A program made the translations under genes and the position numbers. This document shows positions 32,782-40,224 of a stretch of DNA of 64,000 nucleotides, in pieces. Positions within the stretch are counted from its first letter, which is position 1. The number at the start of each line of letters is the position of its first letter. The notes beneath the pieces were generated by a model. The model was given only the letters and a program-made list of their open reading frames with translations. It searched no databases and was not told where the DNA came from. This stretch comes from Salinithrix halophila (GTDB lineage Bacteria > Bacillota > Bacilli > Thermoactinomycetales > DSM-45169): contig NZ_JBHSAP010000018.1 in assembly GCF_042650125.1 (NCBI RefSeq), positions 248,001 through 312,000 on the forward strand. Direction: 5' to 3'.

Positions 32782-32809
32782 TAGTATATGAATCTGCCAG
32801 CGGAGGAGT
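32782..32809 (-). promoter_or_regulatory. SigK-like promoter for the three-repeat protein
   Basis: CATATACTA (32790-32782) fits the SigK -10 consensus CATANNNTA exactly, and AC (32809-32808) stands 17 bases upstream of it as the SigK -35 element. The gene starts 28 bases downstream. Confidence 0.5.
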
Positions 32810-32851
32810 ATGGTTGGGTATCGGTAGGTATTGACGGAATTCTTCAACATA

Positions 32852-32888
32852 AAGCCCAGTTAACCCGCACAGGCGGGGCACTGGGCTT
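32852..32888. terminator. Terminator after the SpoIIM-like gene
   Basis: AAGCCCAGT (32852-32860) pairs with ACTGGGCTT (32880-32888), with an inner CCCGC/GCGGG stem. Confidence 0.6.
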
Positions 32889-32967
32889 GCTGAATTCATG
32901 GCACGCTTTCTGCTGGGGGGCTTATTCCCATTGTCGGGTTGGTTGTCATTTGGTAAGCTTTGATTGT

Positions 32968-33945
32968 TCAGGCACTCTTTTCCCCGCGGCTCAAAGAAGG
33001 GAAGAGCGGTTTCCCAAAATAGAGAAACAGTCCCCCTAAGGTGATAAGGGCAACAAGGTATTTACTCCAAAGAGGCCACGGGGCGGGTGTGATGAAGGCT
33101 TCGATCAGAGCCGCCATTACAAACATCGGCACGACCCCCAAAATCAGCTTGACGGTTACTTTTCCCTCTCGCTTGAAGGACTCAAGCCGGGATAGATCTC
33201 CCGGCACAAGCCAGGAACCCGCCAGGGATAATCCGGCGGCACCGGCGATAAAGATCGCCGTCAATTCGATCACTCCATGGGGCCAGATATAAGCCCAAAA
33301 AGCGTACGCTTCTCCCGCTCGGTGGTACAGGGCGGCCAGGGAACCCAAGAGCAATCCGTTGGAAAAGAGGACCCAACCTGTGCCCACACCCATAAGGGCC
33401 CCGAGGGCAAAACAGAGAAAAGCAACCTGAATATTATTAGCCATCAGTTGGCCGGAAACGATGGCATGATCCCATTGGCTTTCCCCGATACTCCCGGGAT
33501 CTACCTGCTCCGCCATACCGGCGGGCAAAAAAGCGTGAGCATTGTTTTCGTTCACCCAAGTAGCGGTAAAAGCGAAGAACATTCCTGCAAGAAAGAGAAA
33601 GAGGGCCGCCAGAAAGAAAAGAACCCGTTCATGAAAAAGGGCGGGGAACTCCCGAAGGAAAAATCGGATTCCCTTTTTCCCGTCGGTCTTCGGTACACTT
33701 CCATATACCCGTTGATGTGCCTGGGCGACCAGAGCATTCAGGTGGCGGGTGGCCGGTTGGTCAGGGAAATATGTACGGGCGTAAGCCAAGTGGGCGGAAG
33801 CCTGACGGTAGGCTTTCCCCAGCCGATCAAGGGTTGCTCGGTCTGCGGCTCTGTCGACAGTGTTGATCAGAGTCTTTAGCTCTTCCCACAGCGGCTGATT
33901 TTTTTGGACAAAACGGCTCATTCGTTGGGCGGATTGAACGGACAT
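32968..33945 (-). CDS. SpoIIM-like (stage II sporulation protein M family) membrane protein
   Basis: A 325-residue protein. A helical cytoplasmic N-terminus of about 100 residues (RFVQKNQPLWEELKTLINTV) leads into five or so membrane helices with SGQLMANNIQVAFLCFALGA, MGVGTGWVLFSNGLLLGSLA and FWAYIWPHGVIELTAIFIAG, the SpoIIM family core. It lacks the company of spoIID and spoIIP and is divergent from an RDD protein, so it belongs to the SpoIIM-like/RDD/MoxR/DUF58 set rather than to the engulfment machine. GGAGGTG lies 13 bases before the ATG, a long spacing. An ATG at 33921 is less likely. Confidence 0.88.
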   Translation of the reverse strand: MSVQSAQRMSRFVQKNQPLWEELKTLINTVDRAADRATLDRLGKAYRQASAHLAYARTYFPDQPATRHLNALVAQAHQRVYGSVPKTDGKKGIRFFLREFPALFHERVLFFLAALFLFLAGMFFAFTATWVNENNAHAFLPAGMAEQVDPGSIGESQWDHAIVSGQLMANNIQVAFLCFALGALMGVGTGWVLFSNGLLLGSLAALYHRAGEAYAFWAYIWPHGVIELTAIFIAGAAGLSLAGSWLVPGDLSRLESFKREGKVTVKLILGVVPMFVMAALIEAFITPAPWPLWSKYLVALITLGGLFLYFGKPLFPSLSRGEKSA

Positions 33946-34005
33946 CCCTGGATGTTCACCTCCACCGCCATTTTACCATGTAGAAAGAGAGAAAGGAGTG
34001 ATCCG

Positions 34006-34773
34006 ATGGAAAACCGTGTTGCGGTCACCACCCCGGAATATGTCCACCTGGAATTTGAAACAGCAGGGATCGGTTCTCGGGCGGTGTCTATTTTGATCGA
34101 CTGGTTGATTATGGGGGTTACCTTGTTACTCCTCATTGTTCCGGCTATCTTTTTTACAGGCTTCTCCGAGCTGGCCGGTTCTCCTTTTTGGACATCCGTT
34201 GTTCAAGGAGTGTTTATCGTCTTTTTGGTCTTCTTTCCTTTGTGTTATTATACCTTGACCGAAACCTTCCTCTCTGGGCAGACCCTCGGAAAAAAAGTGA
34301 CGGGGTTACGAGTGGTAACGGATCGAGGGACGGCTCCCGGCTTTTCAGCTGTTTTTTTGCGCAACTTGCTTCGCGTAGCCGATTCTTTGCCTTTTCTCTA
34401 TCTCATCGGAATATCGATGGTATTTTTCCACCCTCGTGAAAAACGGGTGGGTGATTGGGTAGCCGGAACGATCGTGGTGCGGAAGGAAGGGCGCTTACTC
34501 CCTGAGGGTGGGCTTATCCAACCGGTAGAGGAATCGGGCGGTCTCTTAGAGGTAGATCTCCCCTCGCGGGAGTTCGCTTCTGTCACCGAAGAGGAGAAGA
34601 TGCTTCTGGCATCGTTCCTTTCCCGGCGCCACGAACTCTTTCCTGAAGAACGAGAGGACCTGGCCCGTCGTCTCATTACTACCCTGTTGCCGGAGACAAC
34701 GGTTGATCCTGGGCAAGAAGAGACCTTTTTGGAAGCTGCCTATATCCAGATGAGCCAGAAAAGCGCGATTTGA
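34006..34773 (+). CDS. RDD family membrane protein
   Basis: A 255-residue protein. The RDD domain spans about residues 15-140: FETAGIGSRAVSILIDWLIM holds the first arginine and aspartate, ETFLSGQTLGKKVTGLRVVT the middle motif, and FLRNLLRVADSLP the conserved Arg-x-x-Asp. Four membrane helices are visible. The C-terminal 90 residues are charged and cytoplasmic (EEEKMLLASFLSRRHELFPE). AAAGGAGTG precedes the ATG at 34006. It is divergent from the SpoIIM-like gene 60 bases away. Some RDD proteins are Na+/H+ exchangers; this one more likely belongs with the MoxR set at 21-26 kb. Confidence 0.88.
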   Translation: MENRVAVTTPEYVHLEFETAGIGSRAVSILIDWLIMGVTLLLLIVPAIFFTGFSELAGSPFWTSVVQGVFIVFLVFFPLCYYTLTETFLSGQTLGKKVTGLRVVTDRGTAPGFSAVFLRNLLRVADSLPFLYLIGISMVFFHPREKRVGDWVAGTIVVRKEGRLLPEGGLIQPVEESGGLLEVDLPSREFASVTEEEKMLLASFLSRRHELFPEEREDLARRLITTLLPETTVDPGQEETFLEAAYIQMSQKSAI

Positions 34774-34784
34774 TGCGTGTTGAT

Positions 34785-34805
34785 CCCGCCCAGCGGCGGG
34801 TTTTT
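34785..34805 (+). terminator. Terminator after the RDD gene
   Basis: CCCGCC (34785-34790) pairs with GGCGGG (34795-34800), followed directly by TTTTT. The 250 bases from here to 35055 show no gene that I can support. Confidence 0.8.
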
Positions 34806-35055
34806 GCTTTCCAACCTTCCGTTCCGGGAACATCGGCAAAAGGATGCTTTTAAAAAAATCGGCGGCGGAGAGCTCTTGATTGAATTAGGCTATGAAAAGG
34901 ACCTGGATATGGTATGTGATCAAGACGCAACTTCACCCGATAGCAGAGCCTTTCTCACGGTTTAAGCGAGAGGATCTGGAACGGATTTTCCAGGTTTTGA
35001 ATCCTTGTCCACGTGGAAGGGTTGTAGAGGATGTAAAGTCGGGAGGGGATTGGAC

Positions 35056-36048
35056 ATGCAAGCCATGGTACATCAAGGAACAAAAGGATTAGAAGGTCTG
35101 AAAGTTATGGAAATGGGGGAGAGGGAGCCGAGCAAAGGTGAAGTGAAAGTCGCCCTCAAAAACGCCGGCTTGAACCACCGGGATCTCCGTGTCTTGTTTT
35201 GGGATCGTTCCTCAGAGGAACCGACGATTCTCGGCTCCGACGGGGCCGGGATTGTCGAGGCTGTCGGTGAAGGGGTGACCGGGCTCCGAAGCGGAGAGGA
35301 AGTGATCATCAATCCGAGTTTGGGCTGGCCGCAAAAAAGCGAGGCGCCTCCGGAAGGGTTTGAGATTCTTGGGGTCCCTACATCAGGCACTTTTGCTCGC
35401 AGCATTGTTGTGCCAGCGGAAAATGTGGAGCCGAAACCAGCTTACCTGAGCTGGGAAGAGGCAGGGGTGCTCCCCCTGGCTGCATTGACGGGTTACCGGG
35501 CGGTATTTACCCGGGGGCAACTGAAAGATGGGGAGCATGTTCTAATCCCTGGAATCGGAAGCGGGGTCGCCACCTTTATGATGCTCATGGCCAAAGCAGC
35601 CGGAGCCCGGGTGACTGTCACCTCCCGAAGTGAAAAGAAACGGCAGCGTGCCCTGGATTTAGGGGCTGATGCAGCTATCGACAGTAACGGGAATTGGGGC
35701 GAACAGATGGATGGGGAAAAAGTGGATTTAGTGATCGATAGCGTGGGGCCGGCTACTTTCCAGCAAGCGCTTGATCGCCTCAAACCAGGAGGACGGATCG
35801 TTAACTTCGGCGAAACCAGTGGCCCCAAGGTGGAGATCCCATTGCGCCCCTTCTTTATCGGGCAATTTCATTTTCTCGGTACAACAATGGGGAGTGGGGA
35901 GGAGTTTAAAGAGATGCTCCGATTTGTGGAAGCCCATCAGATCCGTCCCGCCCTTGATCGTGTTTACCCCTTGGCCGAAGCATGGGATGCATTCCACCGG
36001 ATGAACGAAGGGAAGCAGTTTGGAAAAATCGGTCTGAAGATTGATTGA
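35056..36048 (+). CDS. Zinc-free MDR-family alcohol dehydrogenase/quinone oxidoreductase
   Basis: A 330-residue medium-chain dehydrogenase. LNHRDLRVLFWDRSSEEPTI and LGSDGAGIVEAVGEGVTGLR are the N-terminal motifs; the cofactor domain has LIPGIGSGVATFMMLMAKAA and VTVTSRSEKKRQRALDLGAD, the last with Ser-Arg suiting NADPH. The catalytic-zinc cysteine and the four structural-zinc cysteines are absent, so it is of the quinone-oxidoreductase type. GGGAGGGG lies 9 bases before the ATG at 35056. Substrate unknown. It is monocistronic. Confidence 0.87.
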   Translation: MQAMVHQGTKGLEGLKVMEMGEREPSKGEVKVALKNAGLNHRDLRVLFWDRSSEEPTILGSDGAGIVEAVGEGVTGLRSGEEVIINPSLGWPQKSEAPPEGFEILGVPTSGTFARSIVVPAENVEPKPAYLSWEEAGVLPLAALTGYRAVFTRGQLKDGEHVLIPGIGSGVATFMMLMAKAAGARVTVTSRSEKKRQRALDLGADAAIDSNGNWGEQMDGEKVDLVIDSVGPATFQQALDRLKPGGRIVNFGETSGPKVEIPLRPFFIGQFHFLGTTMGSGEEFKEMLRFVEAHQIRPALDRVYPLAEAWDAFHRMNEGKQFGKIGLKID

Positions 36049-36121
36049 TTGGATCATCCTGGAAAAACGGATGAAGGGGCATTCGGGCCTCTATTGCCTC
36101 CGGATATGTAAGAGTTATAGA

Positions 36122-36180
36122 AACCGGGGGGTGTCTACAAAGGTTGGCTAACCGGTCTAAAGTGACCGGTTCAATTTTTT
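36122..36180 (+). promoter_or_regulatory. Attenuator-like leader before the YnfA-type gene
   Basis: AACCGGT (36150-36156) pairs with ACCGGTT (36165-36171), followed by TTTTTT (36175-36180) and, four bases later, the ribosome site. A third copy, AACCGG (36122-36127), can pair instead with CCGGTT, which would open the terminator. This is the plan of a transcription attenuator. I could not match it to a known riboswitch. Confidence 0.5.
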
Positions 36181-36199
36181 GAAGGGGAGTAACAAGATT

Positions 36200-36526
36200 A
36201 TGATCCAAGCCGCTTTTTTATTTTTTATTGCCGGGTTAGCGGAAATCGGGGGAGGCTATTTAATCTGGCTTTGGCTACGAGAGGGAAAACCCTCTTATTG
36301 GGGATTGGCTGGCGGTCTGGCTTTGGCCTTATATGGAGTCATTGCCACTTTTCAAACCTTTCCTTCCTTCGGTCGGGTTTATGCTGCTTATGGCGGGGTA
36401 TTCATCGTGATGTCCGTCGTATGGGGATGGGGAATTGATAAGAAAACGCCAGATTTTTATGACTGGATTGGAGCAGGAATTTGCTTGATAGGAGTATCCG
36501 TCATGCTATGGGGCCCCCGAAACTAG
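36200..36526 (+). CDS. YnfA (UPF0060) family membrane protein
   Basis: A 108-residue protein of four membrane helices: AAFLFFIAGLAEIGGGYLIW, GLAGGLALALYGVIATFQTF, VYAAYGGVFIVMSVVWGWGI and WIGAGICLIGVSVMLWGPRN. AEIGGGYLIW-WLREGK, TFPSFGRVYAAYGGVFI and WIGAGICLIGV are the family motifs. YnfA proteins resemble small multidrug resistance transporters. The ATG at 36200 has GGGGAG 10 bases before it; a TTG at 36179 lies inside the terminator-like hairpin region. Expression is probably set by the leader hairpin. Confidence 0.92.
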   Translation: MIQAAFLFFIAGLAEIGGGYLIWLWLREGKPSYWGLAGGLALALYGVIATFQTFPSFGRVYAAYGGVFIVMSVVWGWGIDKKTPDFYDWIGAGICLIGVSVMLWGPRN

Positions 36527-37208
36527 GGGATGAACCTTTTTCGACCTGCCGATTACTTGCTCTCTCCATATTACACAATGGGGGAGGGGCAGAGAACGCC
36601 AAAAACCACAAGAAATAGGATAAGTACCTAGTAAAAGCAAGAAAGGATTTATATAGGAAACATCCTAACAAATATGTTAAAAGGAATTTATGATGAATTT
36701 AAATAAAAAAAGGAATTGTGCGTTTATACAGGGAATAATCCTGCATTTTGTCAACTGATGCCCCATAATAACCAAAAATTAGGCCTCCAAAAATGCGGTT
36801 TATTGCTATGGAATGATACCTTGCAATACCTTTCATCGTATCGGCGGATTTTTTTCTCACGATATCTCAAAACATAAGTTATCTTTTTTTATTGAGAAAA
36901 TGAATAAGGATGATTGGATGTTTTGCCCCTCTGCAAGTGATGAAGCATATTAACGTTACAAAAGAATGATTTTGTGAGGTTATAGGTAGAGAAAACCACG
37001 AAAAAGACGCCCTGTACACGAATCTCCTGCTGCCGCACCCCTATCAACTGAGGCCAAGCTGCTCTATTTAAAATGATTGTATATACCCACGGAGGGCCAG
37101 CGATTGATGACGAATAGCATCCAATCCATCGACTATAATCAAGGCCTCAGACGCATTACGGCGTGAGATTGCTGTCATGTGCATCGAGTTTGGCCGGATG
37201 TGTGTCCC
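36527..37208. other. Gene-free stretch
   Basis: No convincing gene on either strand. The left part (36600-36900) is AT-rich with no long open frame; the right part is closer to coding composition but is broken by stops in all frames. I saw no repeat, tRNA-like fold or strong promoter. Confidence 0.4.
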
Positions 37209-37465
37209 ATGCCGGAGGAGACGATTCCATCCGCTCACGATACAGGACTCCATGCGCACTCCTTCTATTCCTTCACGGACGGACGATTGGTCAATTATAC
37301 AGGTATAGCGAACAAAACCATTCTCGCCCCGTCGATCTCGTCGGGGACTTAATTTTAGGTGGTAAAGTAGCTGGTTTGGTTAAGCGATTGACTCAAAATC
37401 AGATGGCAATGGCCGCCACAGATTCTTTCTATCAAACATACAGTATAACCATGGAAGTCAGATAG
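37209..37465 (+). pseudogene. Frameshifted small gene, family not recognised
   Basis: From the ATG at 37209 one frame reads MPEETIPSAHDTGLHAHSFY, then FTDGRLVNYTGIANKTILAP and SISSG before a stop. The frame one base over continues sensibly as DLILGGKVAGLVKRLTQNQM and AMAATDSFYQTYSITMEVR to a stop at 37465. A single missing G in the run at 37343-37346 would join the two into one protein of about 85 residues. Its stop lies just before the ribosome site of the methyltransferase gene, so the two would have formed an operon. I do not recognise the family. It may be a true mutation or a homopolymer error. Confidence 0.5.
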
Positions 37466-37478
37466 GAGGAAAGTCTGG

Positions 37479-38177
37479 ATGAACCGATTTTGGGGAAAGG
37501 TCATTAAACCGATCTTTTTGAAAGAACAGCCCAAAGTAATCGTGGAAATTGGCGCTTTCAGAGGGGAAAATACTGTAAAGATCCTGCGATATTGCCGCAG
37601 GAATCATGCCAAGCTACATGTCATCGATCCGCTGCCTCAATTTAACGTTAGACAGATGAAACGCTGTGGGAAACAGCATTTTACCCTGATAAGGGCTTTG
37701 AGTCTAAAAGCGTTACCCCGAATTCCGAATCCTGATGTCCTCCTGATTGATGGCGATCACAACTGGTATACCGTTTATCACGAGTTGAAATGTGTAGAAC
37801 GGTCCGCCAAAAAAACCGGCAAGTTCCCTATCGTGATGCTGCACGATACCGAATGGCCTTACGGAAGACGGGATTCGTACTACCTACCGGAAACCATCCC
37901 CCCTCCATATCGAAAACCCTATGCAAAAAAGGGTATCGTACTGGGGAAATCCAGGTTAGTAAACACGGGAGGTCTTAATTATCAATTCAACAACGCGTTA
38001 TATGAAAACGGCGAAAAAAATGGGGTATTAACGGCTATCGAAGACTTCCTGAAAGAGACTTCCTTCCCGATCACCTTCCATCGGGTGGCGTCTCATAATG
38101 GATTGGGAATCCTGGTCCATAAAGATGAGCTAAAAGACAGATGGATTCAGGAAGTATTGAAGAAATCTCGCCTATAG
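37479..38177 (+). CDS. Class I SAM-dependent methyltransferase-like protein
   Basis: A 232-residue soluble protein. VIVEIGAFRGENTVKILRYC is the glycine-poor motif I of Methyltransf_24-type enzymes; LHVIDPLPQF supplies the acidic residue that binds SAM ribose; DVLLIDGDHNWYTVYHELKC and VMLHDTEWPYGRRDSYY are motifs shared with glycan- and antibiotic-modifying methyltransferases (macrocin O-methyltransferase and cephalosporin hydroxylase-like groups). AGGAGG lies 9 bases before the ATG. Substrate unknown. It ends in a perfect terminator. Confidence 0.82.
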   Translation: MNRFWGKVIKPIFLKEQPKVIVEIGAFRGENTVKILRYCRRNHAKLHVIDPLPQFNVRQMKRCGKQHFTLIRALSLKALPRIPNPDVLLIDGDHNWYTVYHELKCVERSAKKTGKFPIVMLHDTEWPYGRRDSYYLPETIPPPYRKPYAKKGIVLGKSRLVNTGGLNYQFNNALYENGEKNGVLTAIEDFLKETSFPITFHRVASHNGLGILVHKDELKDRWIQEVLKKSRL

Positions 38178-38212
38178 AAAACGCCCGACGGATAGTCCGT
38201 CGGGCGTTTTCT
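38176..38212. terminator. Strong bidirectional terminator
   Basis: A 17-bp perfect stem, AGAAAACGCCCGACGGA (38176-38192) with TCCGTCGGGCGTTTTCT (38196-38212). Confidence 0.92.
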
Positions 38213-38231
38213 GGGAAGTGCGAGAAAAAGG

Positions 38232-39569
38232 TCAACCGCTGACCTCCGGTTTTTTTGTCATTCCCTGGGACATCCCCGCTTTCCCAATCACATATTGCAG
38301 CACGATGGCTGAAAGCAAGCCATCCAGCGTGGAGACATGGGTTAAAGTAAACCACCCCAGCCCGCCGTCCGTCATGGGAGTCGTAGCAAATGCAATCATC
38401 GTGGCCAAACCCCAGACAAGAAGTGATTGCCATCTTACAGCTACAATTTCACGTTCGGCCAGAAAGGCAAATTGAAATTTAGATCGATTCACTAAAAAGT
38501 ACTCACAGAGGTAAATCCCGGCTACTGGCGCAGCAAATGGGCTCAGGAGGAGGAGAAAGTCGACAAACTTACCATAGATGCCTAGGAAGGCCAGCATCGT
38601 TCCGGCCAGACCTGCAATGATCGTTAAAGTTATCTTGGGAACATTTTTGAACAGCACAGAAAGGTTCAACCCTACGCAATACATGTTGTTATCGTTGGTT
38701 GTCCACTGGGCTAAAACCAGCAATGTTACAGCAATCGCACCCCAGCCGAAGGAGAGTAGGATTTGAATGACGTCTTCCGTACCGGTCAATCGGGATAAAA
38801 ATGCCGCGACAAACATCATTAAACTATTTCCGACCAAGAAACCGAAAAATCCAGATAACGCGGCATCTCTGGACGTTTTGGCCCAACGAGCGACATCCGG
38901 GGACTGTGCACAACCGATGATATAAGCTCCTACCACCAGAGAGATTGCTGTTCCAAGCCCCATCGTTTCTTTGGGAGGCATTGAAAAGATGGGAGCTAAA
39001 GATTCCCGGGTGATCAGTACGCCCAACATGCTTAGCAGAAAACCCACCATCAACGGAACGGAGATCATACTGAGTTTTTCGATGGCCTTGTATCCGATGG
39101 CGGCAGTGGCGGTCATCAACAGCCCCCCAATCAGGGCCAGCCAACGCGGAGGGATTTCTATTCCAAACACACTTTGCAGAACCGCATGGGCTGATTGCCC
39201 AAAAAAGCCAGCTGTGACACCAAACCAACCAAACACGGCTACACTCATAACCAAAATGACCAGATAAGCACCCTTTTCCCCAAAAGTAAACCGGTTGATC
39301 ATCGCGGTACTCAAACCAGTTTTTGACCCCACATAGGAGCAAAAAGCCCCGATTACCCCTAAAATCACCGACCCTGCGGTGATAGCAAGAATAGCCTGGT
39401 TTAACGTCATCCCATTGATTAAAGCGGCACCTAGAACCACAGCGGACAGATCGATTCCCATCGCCAACCAAATCAGCGCCAAGGGTAACCACCCTCGTCT
39501 TTTCCCATACGGAACCGGTTGTCTGGCATAGTCCTTGTCCAACATAAATTGGCTTTTCTTTGTAATCAT
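38232..39569 (-). CDS. NCS1-family cytosine permease-like transporter
   Basis: A 445-residue, 12-helix secondary transporter of the nucleobase:cation symporter-1 family, CodB-like. RGWLPLALIWLAMGIDLSAV, GSKTGLSTAMINRFTFGEKG, FGWFGVTAGFFGQSAHAV and GCAQSPDVARWAKTSRDAA carry the family substrate and sodium-site regions. GGGGAG stands 5 bases before the ATG at 39569; a frame start at 39614 lacks one. No cytosine deaminase or hydantoinase lies nearby, so the substrate (cytosine, a hydantoin, or another purine/pyrimidine) is open. Confidence 0.88.
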   Translation of the reverse strand: MITKKSQFMLDKDYARQPVPYGKRRGWLPLALIWLAMGIDLSAVVLGAALINGMTLNQAILAITAGSVILGVIGAFCSYVGSKTGLSTAMINRFTFGEKGAYLVILVMSVAVFGWFGVTAGFFGQSAHAVLQSVFGIEIPPRWLALIGGLLMTATAAIGYKAIEKLSMISVPLMVGFLLSMLGVLITRESLAPIFSMPPKETMGLGTAISLVVGAYIIGCAQSPDVARWAKTSRDAALSGFFGFLVGNSLMMFVAAFLSRLTGTEDVIQILLSFGWGAIAVTLLVLAQWTTNDNNMYCVGLNLSVLFKNVPKITLTIIAGLAGTMLAFLGIYGKFVDFLLLLSPFAAPVAGIYLCEYFLVNRSKFQFAFLAEREIVAVRWQSLLVWGLATMIAFATTPMTDGGLGWFTLTHVSTLDGLLSAIVLQYVIGKAGMSQGMTKKPEVSG

Positions 39570-39680
39570 ACGTCTCCCCGTTTCTATTTGCAGATTTATC
39601 CAACCCTCTACCATTCATTAAACAGGTTTATTCTTGGTATTTCAAGAAGATTTGTATCAGTTTTTCTTATTCTTCTATAT

Positions 39681-39712
39681 AAAAAGGAGGAGTTGGTTCT
39701 TTAACCGCCTCC
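39681..39712 (-). terminator. Terminator after the 50-codon gene
   Basis: On the minus strand GGAGG (39712-39708) pairs with CCTCC (39690-39686) and GGTT with AACC inside, followed by TTTTT (39685-39681). Confidence 0.65.
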
Positions 39713-39722
39713 CCCCTTCCAT

Positions 39723-39875
39723 TCATTGTTCTTTCTTATTCAGATATTCATTGGGATACGGATCCCCTTCCTGCCGGTGATTTTTGAAAGGAGCCAATCT
39801 CCCATTCCGATTCTCACCTTTCGATACTTTTTGTTCTCGTTGCCCGTTATTGTCCCTTGCTTCCTTACTCGTCAT
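39723..39875 (-). CDS. Small hydrophilic protein, 50 residues
   Basis: A short frame with every mark of a gene: GGGAGGGAAGG about 9 bases before the ATG at 39875, 50 codons, and a hairpin with T-run 11 bases past the stop. The product (MTSKEARDNNGQREQKVSKG ...NHRQEGDPYPNEYLNKKEQ) has no hydrophobic core and is rich in Asn, Gln, Lys and Glu, the composition of small spore or stress proteins. I do not recognise a family and claim no function. It has no partner on its strand. Confidence 0.62.
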   Translation of the reverse strand: MTSKEARDNNGQREQKVSKGENRNGRLAPFKNHRQEGDPYPNEYLNKKEQ

Positions 39876-40008
39876 GTTGACCTTCCCTCCCTTCTTCTTT
39901 TTTTACTCTCCCCCACCGTGTGAAAGTTTATCTGCCCAACGGTGATTATGTTAGGGGTTGGGCTAAGAACCAAATATGGTTTAGTAGATCATGAAGGAGG
40001 TCTCTTCC

Positions 40009-40224
40009 ATGGCTGAAATTGATTTTGGGATATCGGAAAGATTCAGCTGGAGTGGCAACTATCACCATGTGGTACATCGGGATGATTTTGGCCATCGTTT
40101 GCCTGTTGCAATTGGTAGCGTGGATCTCTCTTTTCTTTCGAGAAAGCGAAGGGTAGCCACCTGCCCTCTTATAGTTCTACATTTTCCACTCGAACCATCG
40201 GGCATGTCCCTCGGTTTCGGCTAG
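40009..40224 (+). CDS. Doubtful small frame after a strong ribosome site
   Basis: AAGGAGGT lies 7 bases before the ATG at 40009, which opens 71 codons starting MAEIDFGISERFSWSGNYHH. The latter half is not protein-like and runs into the end of the convergent DUF2332 gene. In the next frame, from ATG at 40067 to a stop at 40154-40156, the bases read MWYIGMILAIVCLLQLVAWI then SLFFRESEG, a clean single-pass membrane peptide. Either a frameshift has joined a soluble start to a membrane tail, or one of the two short frames is the real gene. Confidence 0.3.
   Translation: MAEIDFGISERFSWSGNYHHVVHRDDFGHRLPVAIGSVDLSFLSRKRRVATCPLIVLHFPLEPSGMSLGFG

Noticed and set aside
34806..35055. Short frames between the RDD and oxidoreductase genes
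   Set aside because: No ribosome site, the two overlapping frames read different proteins and neither looks conserved in kind.
36122..36180. Guanidine (ykkC) riboswitch before the YnfA-type gene
   Set aside because: ACGR loops and the ykkC core strings are missing.
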